This document shows positions 12,404 through 21,870 of a stretch of 64,000 nucleotides of DNA, one piece after another. The notes below the pieces were generated by a model. It saw nothing but the letters and a program-made list of their open reading frames with translations. It was not told where the DNA came from and ran no database searches. Source of the stretch: Datura wrightii (taxonomy: Eukaryota > Streptophyta > Magnoliopsida > Solanales > Solanaceae); assembly GCA_035772735.1 (NCBI GenBank), contig JASDFA010000010.1, positions 155,870,501 through 155,934,500 of the forward strand, written 5' to 3'. Positions within the stretch are counted from its first letter, which is position 1. The number at the start of each line of letters is the position of its first letter. A program made the position numbers and the translations under genes.

Positions 12404-14689
12404 ATCATAGTTAAGTTTCATAGTTATTGTGTATATGAGTTGGATGAACTATGAAGTATGTCTTGGTTAATTTGTTTACTATTTCCTTCCTTTTGTGTTT
12501 TCCTCGTGTTGAAGTTAGTAACTAGGGCAAATATTCAAGTATATTCGTTAATTTAAGAGGCGGATCAGGGAGGAAGGAAGAAAACTGTTCAGCTTTTCCT
12601 TTTCCTGGTCTTATGGGTCATATATGTTGGGCTCATACCTCTCTTCAAATTCAATATGTCATAAAATTTAGGTTGATGAATAAAATGACTGTATTTCTGG
12701 AGAAGAAAACTGTATGTAGGCCGTTCTGTAATCTTTCCTCACCATCTCCCCCCAACCCAGCAAAAGATGTTTAATTGGCATGACTACATTTATACATGAA
12801 TAAATTCTCATTCTAATTATTAATTTGCTTGACTTCTAAGTCCTTATTTTCAATGCCAACTTTTTGGTCTTTGGATTTGCATGTCACATAATGTTGCCTG
12901 TATTAGATCATCCAATATATTGTGTACATTTTCACTGCTCTTGCAAAAGGAAGAAAGAGAGATTGACATAATTTTCTGTTTGTAGAGTCAACGTGACGCG
13001 CTGAAAGCTTTATTTTCGAAGAAGAAGGCTGTATTTGAAGCTAAATATGAGAAGTTGCATGAATCGTTGTACACGAAGGTGAAAAGGATAATTCAACTTG
13101 TGTCTTGACACTGTATCTGCTCGCCAGCACTCCCCAATTCCCACCCCAAATAAAAAAGAAAAAGAAAGAGATAGGAAAGTAGAGAAGGAAGAAATACTTT
13201 CATTTTGTAGAAGTTAGTAACCTTGTAACTGTTTTGACTCAAATTTCTATGGATATCCATCCTGGTTAATTCTGGGTCTTTTCGCAGAGATATGAAATAG
13301 TAAATGGTGTTGTTGAAGTGGAAGGTGTTGATTTAGCTCATGTGGACCACTGTGATAATAAGGGGACAGGAGCTGGTAAACTGTCACATGCTCTTTCTTA
13401 CATTCATGCAGAATTAACTGCAGATGGGCTTTAATCTTTTATTGTGAACTTTTGGTACAGAGAAAGGTGTTCCCAACTTCTGGCTGACTGCATTGAAGGC
13501 CTATGAAATATACGAAGAGGAGGTAAATAACTAAAGTTATCACCGTTTCTTGCAGTACTCCATAATATATTGATGATTGCACTGACTGCAAATGTCTGTC
13601 GCAGATCAACATCTCAAAGCGGGATGAAGAAGCTTTAAAATTCCTGAAGGATATCAAGTGGTGCAGGGTCGATCATCCAAAGGGTTTTAAGCTTGATTTC
13701 TTCTTTGATACAAACCCCTTTTTCAAGAATTCTGTGTTGACGAAAACCTGTCACAACAGGGTAAATAAGGATATGGCAAAAAACGTAACATGGTAAATTC
13801 TGCTGTCTTGTTATTTTGGTTTGATATTTTATATCCTTTTTGTGTTGCTTTGTCTGATGTGTGGGATCCGTTGCAGGACAGATATTGAACGGTTTCCAGG
13901 AAAATGCTTGACAAAGAAGATCGTAAAATGCATTCCAAATAAGAGGTTAAAAAGTGCTAGACCCATGATCAAGACTGTGGATTGTGAAAGTTTTTTCAAT
14001 TTTTTCAAACCGCCACCAGTACCTAAGCTTTGACTTCATTCATTTACTGTTAAATGTACTAACTTTTCATCTGATGTCACAACTAAGCCAATTGTATTTC
14101 TGACAGGCTGCAGGACTCCAGTATCATATGCAAGAAGAGTATGAAATTGGGTCTGTAGATTCATTTCTTCTTTGCTTGGATTATGCCTGTAGTACTAATT
14201 CACTTTTATTTAGATCTTTGTCCTTTCAAATCTCACTTTTTGTTTCTGTGCATCATAAGCTGCTATTGTTTGAATTAGAAGATTAAATGTGATGTTATAT
14301 TTTCTGCTTCCATTCGCAGCTCAATAATTCGAAACAAAATAATCCCTAACGCAGTGCTGTGGTTTACTGGTGAGGCTGAAGAGGATGACTCTCTATATAT
14401 GCAATATGATAACATTGAAGCATATGAGGATACAGATATGTATATGGAATGTGGTATTCGTAGACATGTAAAGAGGTGTGACAACATTGAAGAAAAAGAA
14501 AGTGATGAAAATGAAGATGAAGATGAAGAAGAAGAAGATGATGATGAAGAAGAAGAAGAAGAAGAAGATGATGATGAAGAAGAAGAAGAAGATAATGACG
14601 ATGAATATGCTGAGGATTATGATGGGGAAGAAGAAGAGGAGAAGCCTGAAAAGAAGGTGACATTTGTTTTCCCTGCTTTTACAAAGTGA

Positions 14690-15122
14690 TTCAACTATTT
14701 TCCTTGCCATGCTGTTTTCTCTACCTTAAAAAAATGAAAAAAAGTTCTCTTCATTTTCTTTCAGATCTATTCTCCGGCAATTTCTATCTCTATTTTACCC
14801 TTTCCTCTCCTCCATTTTACTCCTCTAGAGTTGCTTATCAATAACAAGAGGAGATGGCACTAAGAAAAAAAGTGTATCATTTTTTTATTTTTTTGATAAT
14901 TGTGGTGTCTAGGCCAGCTTGTACGTACTTCGACTAGCTCCACTTGATACATGTCACTTTCCACTAGCAACATATACTTAAGTAACTTTATCTATCAAGG
15001 TTAGAACACATAAGAAGAAACCACCTAGTAATTTTGTCTCTGCCGGGATTTGAATTTGAGACAAAAAGGGTATCATTTTTGTTTTGGAAGCTTCTGTGGA
15101 AGTCTAACTTTTGTTGTTCTAG
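14690..15122. other. Spacer between NAP1 exon 10 and the PABP segment
   Basis: No gene is recognised. It starts as the intron expected after NAP1 exon 10 (similar to about 5190-5240 in copy 1) and then becomes AT-rich sequence of unknown origin. A pyrimidine tract with 'tctag' at about 15118-15122 would be a fair splice acceptor. Confidence 0.4.
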
Positions 15123-15783
15123 AAGGTTCTGAGAATAATTATGCGCATAGTCAGGTGCAACATTGGGGTCCAGTGGCGAGAGGAAATGGTGTGGCAGCAG
15201 CCGCAGCCGCAGCCGCAGCTACTGGTGGCGCTGCCACCACAGCTGCTCCAAGTGGTGTTGCGAACCAGTGCAAGCCGACGTCTCTGTACGTAGGGGACTT
15301 GGACATCAACATGACTGATACACAGCTGTACGAGCTGTTTAACCAAGTGGGTCAAGTTATATCGGTTAGGATTTGTAGGGACCTTAGCACTCGGAGATCC
15401 CTTGGTTATGGCTTCGTGAACTACACCAATCCTCAGGATGCTGCAAAGGCAATGGAGATGTTGGACTTCACTCCTGTTAATGGAAAGTCCATCAGGTTAA
15501 AGTACTCTCATCGGGATCCGAATTTTCCTAAGAATAGAAGATCAAATATATTTATCAGGAATTTGGACAAGTCAATGGACAACAAAGCTTTACATGACAC
15601 CTTTTCAAGCTTTGGCTACATTCTTTCTTGCAAGGTAGTTACTGATTCTAATGGCCAGTCAAAGTGTTATGCTTTTGTACAATTTGACAATGATGAGTCT
15701 GCTCAAAGCGCCATAGATAAATTAATGGTATGCTCATCAATGATAAGCGAGTGTATGTTGCACATGCTCTTCCCAAAGACAAG
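15123..15783 (+). pseudogene. Poly(A)-binding protein fragment (RRM1-RRM2), intronless
   Basis: The + strand encodes an N-terminal plant PABP piece: an alanine-rich leader, ATTAAPSGVANQ, RRM1 with SLYVGDLDINMTD and GYGFVNYTNPQDA, then RRM2 with NIFIRNLDKSMDNKALHD and FVQFDNDESAQSAIDKL. These are strong matches to the first two RNA-recognition motifs of cytoplasmic PABP. The PABP start codon is not in frame (TATGCG instead of ATGGCG), and one base is missing at about 15722-15726, after which GMLINDKRVYVAHAL continues in another frame. RRM3, RRM4 and the C-terminal MLLE domain are absent. A long frame at 15050-16162 reads through it into NAP1 tail DNA out of frame and is not a real protein. It is a captured exon or a truncated retrocopy. 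Confidence 0.8.
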
Positions 15784-15849
15784 AGTGGCAGAGCACAAGC
15801 TGGGGGAGGTCAACGGGGTGGTGAACGTCCTCCAGAGTGCAGGCGATAG
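15784..15849 (+). pseudogene. NAP1 C-terminal tail of copy 2, separated by the PABP segment
   Basis: Immediately after the PABP homology the frame AGT GGC AGA reads SGRAQAGGGQRGGERPPECRR and stops (TAG at 15847). This matches the conserved C-terminal tail of plant NAP1 and the relic at 5411-5473. The cysteine is followed by only two residues, so the CaaX prenylation box is also lost here. The following ~400 bases match the 3' UTR region of copy 1. Confidence 0.7.
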
Positions 15850-16894
15850 TAGTTTGGGGTTGTTGCACACTAGACTAAAAGCTATGGGGAAGGACCGATC
15901 TTGGAACCCTTGGTTGATAAATTTGCCTTTTGCCTCATTTTGGTATGTTCATTTTCCCTTCTTTTTTTGTCTATTCCTTTTCCCATCATCCTCTTTAGTC
16001 TTTACTTGCCAACAGGCAACCAAAAACCCCCTGAGAGATCACAAAATCATGGTATGTTTGGATTTCTTCCCCAACTTTCGCTATGTAGTTTGTTACGGCT
16101 ATGATCTTTTTATCGTGAAGGTTAATAGATGGTCCAAATTTTTGTATATATGTGCTGTGTAAATATCTATTTATAATCCCACATGGTTTCCATTTGTGTG
16201 TTTTTACTTCTCTCTTTATTAATGATGGAAATACTGTAAAGAATGAAAATTCTTAAGCTATCGTCGCCTAAGTCAGTTGCGGTTAAGGATGATAGTACAG
16301 AAGATATGATATATAAATTACAGCAGCAACATATTGAGCTTGATGTTTTCTACCATTCCAAATTACTTTAAATGATCTAGCGGGGTGTCAATGATTTTTA
16401 AAAGTCAATTATGTTTAGTTTTTTTCCATAGACCATAGTCAAGCTTGATGTTTTCTAAATCAATTCTTTCATTGAAATATGATTAAACACCAAATAATTA
16501 GATTTTTTTTTAAAAGATCCATAGACCATAGTCAACTTTTTAAAAATAAATAAATAATAAGTAATAATTTAATGATCATTTTTTTTATATTAGACCTAGA
16601 GGAGTGAAGGGTGAAAACCACACAAGTATCATGTTCTATAAATTTTATATCTAGACTATCAGTGATTACTATTTCTATTTAACTATCATCAACTATTTAT
16701 CAAAATGCATTTTAACTATTAGTTGTTTTTAATTTCTACCTGAATGATGGTGATATTTCAGGTAGGACAAAACAACAACGGATAATTATGGTGTGTTTCC
16801 ATAAATATAGTGATAGTTCAAATAGGAAACTCATATACTTGATAAAATACTTTAGACAATTGGAAAGAATGCAGAGGCAGATCCAGTCTAGAAA
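15850..16894. other. 3' flank of NAP1 copy 2 and AT-rich intergenic DNA
   Basis: Up to about 16270 it parallels the 3' flank of copy 1, marking the end of the duplication unit. The remainder is AT-rich and no gene is seen. Confidence 0.55.
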
Positions 16895-17185
16895 TACTCT
16901 CTCTATTTTAAAATACATGATGTTTTTAGTTTGAACATACTCTTTAATGAAACTATTTATTTCTAGAAAGTAAGGTGCATTTTTACTAATTTACCTTTAA
17001 TAAATATTTTGAAAAAGATGTACTACCTCTTTAGTAGTTTCTTGGTTATGTAAAACTCTATTTATTTAAATAAGGGTAAAATTAGAAGAACATCATTAAT
17101 ATTTTCTTGATTTTGTGAAACATCACTTATTTTAAAATAAAATAAAAAAAATAAAAATACTATTTATTTTGAAATGGAGGGAGTA
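16895..17185. mobile_element. Stowaway-like MITE
   Basis: The left end TACTCTCTCTATTTTAAAAT and the right end TTTTGAAATGGAGGGAGTA form terminal inverted repeats of the CTCCCTCYRT type, with TA at both borders as expected for Tc1/mariner-related Stowaway elements. The ~290-bp interior is AT-rich and non-coding. Confidence 0.65.
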
Positions 17186-18195
17186 ATAAAAAACTTGCCG
17201 AGAACATGGGTTTGAAAGGGATGTCCCCTTTCAATAAAATTGGAACAAGATATCCTGATTTTTGACGAAGAAATGAGATTTTTTATTTATTTTTTGATAA
17301 TTTAAATAAATGATGATCTTTTATAAAAAAAATTATAAAAATTTAAAATATTTATAAAAATCTAAATAACTATTTCTCTCAATTTTGACTAGCATCACAT
17401 GTGGTATGATTGTAATATGCGCTTATGCCTTTCCGGCTTCCCGTGAGCATGAGTACCACGAGGGTCCCCATTGTGGGGTTAATTTGTTGAAACCAAAAAT
17501 TGAGGGATGGCATATTGACTTATTCACTATGTACAATTTTTATGCTGTCAATTTACAATAAGCCAATTGCATGTTGTCACTTGTGTCGCCTTAAAATTAA
17601 GTTATTATGGATAAAATGAGAAGTATATGTAATTAAATTATTTTAAAAAATATAAACTTCTGTTGTTCTTATTGGAACAACTTTAAAAGAACGGCAAGAG
17701 TATTACCTGATTAATCGGTAAAAAAGAATAATAGGTTTCAAAAAAAAAAATTATACAATATATATAAGTTGAATTTTTTAACGAGAGAGAGAGAGGGAGA
17801 GAGCGCGAACGTGCGAGAGCCATGGGCCACGGAGGGGCCATGTGTATTGTCGAGTCACGGATGGGTCTATTCATCCGTCTCCATCATCCAGACCGTCACT
17901 TCATCGGGCCTCCTTTGCAGCTTCCCGGAAGTTGTGAGTAGAGTTAATTTTCCTCTTCAATCTGCTGCTGCCTGCTGCTGTCTGCTGCTGTGTGTGTACT
18001 TTCTGAATACTCCATAAAGAGAAAGAGAAAAACATTACCGGCATTTCCTGTAGGACTTTAATTTTGTCCTCATCTTTGAGTTATAGTATAGCTAAATTAT
18101 CCTTTTTAATAAGAATAGGTACTGTATTAAGCAGGTGGTTCAATTATCAGATATTTATGGTCTTCGAAATAGTATTTTTTATTTAATTATGAAAT
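17186..18195. other. Intergenic DNA with a short GA microsatellite
   Basis: AT-rich with a (GA)n tract near 17783-17803 and a CTG-rich stretch at 17959-17990. Open frames here are short and unlike known proteins. No gene is supported. Confidence 0.5.
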
Positions 18196-18290
18196 GTCAT
18201 TACGGAGTGCAGTTCAGTTGGGGAGCTGTCCTCATCTTCATTTTAGTGATGAGGGTTCGAGCCTCACTCTATGTCTCTTATCTCCCCATA
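18196..18290 (+). repeat. tRNA-derived SINE-like unit or tRNA relic
   Basis: A box-A-like string (GCAGTTCAGTTGGGG, about 18208) and a good box B (GGTTCGAGCC, 18253-18262) are spaced as in an internal RNA polymerase III promoter. No cloverleaf with a paired acceptor stem could be drawn, so this is not called as a tRNA gene. It is probably the head of a tRNA-derived SINE. Confidence 0.4.
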
Positions 18291-21200
18291 ATAATAACTA
18301 AATACTAATATATAATGATTAAAAAATCACTTATTTTTTCTTGAAATTTGAGGAGTGTGAGGTATATGCAGTTTTAGCCTAGCAAACAGAAGATGTATTA
18401 AAGGATAAAACACACACTTAAAGTATCGAAAATACTTTTAATTGTAGATGTGATTTTTATCATTAACTCTATAAATAAAGAAGAGATATATAAAGTGTGT
18501 CCCCTCTTTGCTAATTCCCTCAATTTAACACCATCTAGCACTTAATTAATTAGCCCTTCTCCTTAATTAATTTGTGATCTCTTTGCTGTCATGCATATAA
18601 ATACAATCATATTATTTATATGTAATAGTCCTGAATTACTTTTGGAATATAATGGACCCCACTGCTTTTCCTTCTGCCTCCTCGTGAACTCACCACAGAA
18701 TTATTCTACATCACTGCTAGGAATGAACGAACAATCAGTTTTGAGTAAAATTATTTGACTGAATATATTTTCTTTCATAAAATAATTTCTTAAAAACAAA
18801 AAAAATAATTTTCTACGGAAATAAATTCCATAAATGGCAATCTATATTAATTGTATCCTTTTTATCTATTGACACATCTCATGATCGATTATCTTCACTC
18901 TTGTTCCTGTAGTCTCCATCTCCGTCACACATCTTTACGGTCCTTTCCCTCATCTTCACCTCACATAATATATTTTATATAAAATATTTTTCTTTGTACC
19001 TAATACACCAATAATTCATGCGTTTTTCTTCCATATTGCGAAATTATATGCCTTTTTACAAAAGTATTATGAGTTACAAAACTAAATTAGTTTATTGCAG
19101 GTTGAAGTGAAAATAAAGCAAGAGCTTTAATTAAACTCAGACATTATTTTATACGTACAATTTGTGATACATATTAATTTTTTTTCCCCATGTGATAAAT
19201 ATTAATCAAGTTTAATAACAGGGTGTAATTGTAACATTTGAGCTTGTCCTTATTCTCTTTTTTTCTTTTCTTGAGAAAGTAGGATTGAAATCAAGAAAAG
19301 TTAATTTGATAGTCAAAAGAAGTTCATAATTAATTGAAGTGAATAACTACAGCCTTATTTTCAAAACTATTATATATATATATATATATATATAATTGTT
19401 ATTATAATTTTACCCGAGGTCTTGAGTTTAAATTTTTGTGAATAGATTTGCTTTTGATACGGAGCGGTTTATTATTTATGCTGGAATTATTTGATGCGAA
19501 TTCAAATTAATGAAATTCTAAAGCAGATACCAAACGAGATGGGAAACCAAAAATATATATATTCTTTCTATCTCGATTTATGTAACATTCTTTCTTTTTT
19601 ACTCTGTCTCAAAAAGAATGTCATATTTTTATATTAAAAAATATTTTTTTCATTCATTTTTACTTGTACACTATATTAAAAATATATTTTCACTTCTACT
19701 TGTCACTTTTAGAACCATTTCAAGAGAAACATATTTTTTTTTAATGTCTTACCGATAACATTAATTAATTATACCAAAATCATTTATCAAGAACTAGAAC
19801 TAAATATTAATTAATATGGATATTGTGATAAAATACTAAAATACTAATGTCAATTATTATTTTTTATGAGGCGTGTGAAGTCCAAAATAGACAAGTAAAA
19901 GTGAATGAAAGGATTACTTAACTTTAAAACTCTCCTTTTATCCTTAATGAAATAATTTACAACCATATACAAATATTTAAAATTTATTTAGATCATAAAT
20001 TTCAAAATCTTTCTTTTTTTTCTTTTTAAACTTTATATCAAATATCAAACAATGCCCATATAAATTAAAACGAGTTCAATATCAAAACGGACCAAAAAAT
20101 TAAAATTTATCAATTTTAATTGATCCTAGTTGCCGGCGGAATGAAATGTCCCTTTTGGTAAACACCAACTTTCATGGTCCATTCTTGAAATTAATTAAAT
20201 TTTTTCTTTATACATTTCAATGCCAGACTCAATTAAAACCAAAGAAATAACTATGTTACGTGGAAACGGTTTGAATAATAATCAAATGAGTACAGGAACG
20301 TCAGAAATTTCTGCACAATTAGAAAAGTAGTTAAGGTTTGAATGATGATCAAATGAAATGAAAGCTACAAACATAAAAGAAAAAAAAAATTAAATTAAAT
20401 TGTAAACTTTTAGGGGCAAGATCATGCATGTCTATTAGGAATAATTAATCATTAAATCTAATCAATGACTCAATCATGCATGTCAGTACTGTTAATACAT
20501 AAAGCTTACATTAATTAATTAGCAGAGGGGTCTACTCCTACGACCTATCAATAATGATGCTACTATACTAATCTCATTCATTTTTCTATATTTTAAAATA
20601 ATTTAACCATTTATAACTATAATTTAATTTAGATTATATGATATTAAAAGTCTTTTTCTTTTTATTTTAAATTTCATATCATACAGTTGCAAATGCAATT
20701 CAACGTTTCCGTCTCCTTCCATCACTTTCTCAGTCTCTTTCGATACTCTTCAAATACAAATCAAACTCTCTTTTTATGTAGATACTATATGTTGAATTTT
20801 TTTAACTACTTTATGAGTGAATGGAAAAGTTGGTGCATTTAGGCAAAAGTTTAAACATTTACTAAAATGTTGATATATATATATACACACACTCCGATCC
20901 TTTTATATAAAAAGAATATTATTTTTCTATTACTAGAAATAACTTAATAATTATAAAATTTGCTTATTTATTTTTAGAGAAATGATTTATAGTAACATAA
21001 ATATATCAGATAATTTATTTTAGATCGCAAACTTTAAAAGTCTTCATTTCTTTGTTAGTAAATTTTATGACTAATCAAATGTGTACCACATAAATTGAGA
21101 CACGTGGAAAGAGAGCGGAAAGAGTGTATTGGAATAAAGAAAGATTGAGATATTTGTGGATAGGGAGGGAAGCAAGAGAAGAGAAGAGAAGAAAAGAAAA

Positions 21201-21768
21201 GAGAAGAGAGAAGGTAGCATATAGGGTGTGGGAGAAAGAGAGAGGATTACAGACAGCCAGACAGCCCTTTCTCATCCACATCTCCATCTCTCTCTCTCAC
21301 AAAGTCTTTTGCCTCCTCTCCTTCTCATTTTGTTTCTTTATTTTTTGGTTGCAAAAAGAAAGAAAAATTAAAACTACAACTCACCTTGTTTGTTGGGGTG
21401 ATGCCAAAAGGAAGAAGAAATAATTAAACCATAGCAGGAGGAGGCAGGCGGCAGTTTTTAAGGTTCAAACAATTTTAAAAATAATAAACTAGTTTTTTTT
21501 TAAACCTCTACATGTGTGTGTATATATATATATATATATATGTTTTTTAAAGCAGAAACTAATTAAAGAGTGCATCAGGACTACTTGTCTTTACTCTTTT
21601 CCCATGCTCCGGTCGATCTTCTGTCCGCTCAACTCTGATATTCGAATTGAATCTCCTTTTTTGTTTGAAGTTTATTGGATATGATTATTATTAGTTAGCT
21701 GCTAATTAAAGGGTTTGATGATTCAACAAATTATGCTACATATATGTTATTGAAGCAAATTAATTAAC
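18291..21768. other. AT-rich intergenic region upstream of the IDD gene
   Basis: No gene is supported. Contents: (TA)n tracts at about 19372-19394 and 21518-21541, several degraded 'ctctgtctcaaaaagaatgt'-type MITE ends near 19570-19640, and a purine-rich then CT-rich stretch at 21105-21300. The last ~300 bases before 21769 are probably promoter and 5' UTR of the downstream zinc-finger gene. Confidence 0.5.
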
Positions 21769-21870
21769 ATGTCCAATTTAACTTCTTGTGTATCTGGTGA
21801 AGAAGAAGAAGAAGAAGAAGAAGCAGCTGCTGCTGCTGCAAGTTTTATCTTCTTGCAACATGAATATTAA
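21769..21870 (+). other. Short overlapping ORF ahead of the IDD start
   Basis: ATG at 21769 opens a 33-codon frame beginning MSNLTSCVSG, followed by a run of Glu and then Ala encoded by a (GAA)n/(GCT)n microsatellite (about 21800-21840), and ends at TAA 21868. It overlaps the next ATG (21860), which is in the frame of the zinc-finger protein. MSNLTS is a common N terminus in IDD proteins, so this may be the ancestral start pushed out of frame by microsatellite slippage; today it would behave as an upstream ORF. Confidence 0.5.

Larger units (their letters stand above)
10537..13310 (+). repeat. Tandem duplication unit B inside NAP1 copy 2
   Basis: Second unit of the ~2.6 kb duplication, starting with intron 3 sequence equivalent to about 1955 of NAP1 copy 1. 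It carries the intact-frame exon 4 (12986-13078, SQRDALKALFS...HESLYTK) and leads into the complete exon 5. It differs from unit A by a local inverted duplication at 11780-12025 and by loss of the 5' part of the hAT MITE. Confidence 0.75.
7369..14689 (+). pseudogene. NAP1-like copy 2, expanded and decaying
   Basis: Tandem paralogue of the NAP1 gene just upstream. Readable exons: 7369-7426, 7563-7606, 7695-7790, a dead exon 4 (10220-10312), a live exon 4 (12986-13078), 13288-13375, 13461-13522, 13605-13792, 13877 onward, 14107-14150 and 14320-14689. Core motifs are kept: RYEIVNG, GVPNFWLTA, FKLDFFFDTNPFFKN, SFFNFFKPP and LWFTGEAEE, followed by a very long D/E tail. Defects: the N terminus is diverged; exon 6 uses a shifted acceptor; exon 8 has lost its 3' end and donor and runs into TGA at 14031, giving 261 codons. 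A weak GT at 14019 would rejoin exon 9 in frame and give 394 codons ending at 14689. The extra exon 4 has an in-frame TAA. It may still be expressed as a truncated or alternatively spliced protein; I favour a decaying duplicate. Confidence 0.72.

Noticed and set aside
14364..14710. Minus-strand and alternative-frame ORFs over the NAP1 acidic tail (poly-His/Leu, poly-Phe/Ile, poly-Lys/Met)
   Set aside because: They are shadows of the GAA/GAT repeat in the true frame.
15050..16162. A 370-codon open frame that looks like one large protein
   Set aside because: Only the first part is PABP; after the one-base loss near 15725 the frame runs through the wrong frame of PABP, NAP1 tail and 3' UTR sequence. 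It is a chimeric artefact.
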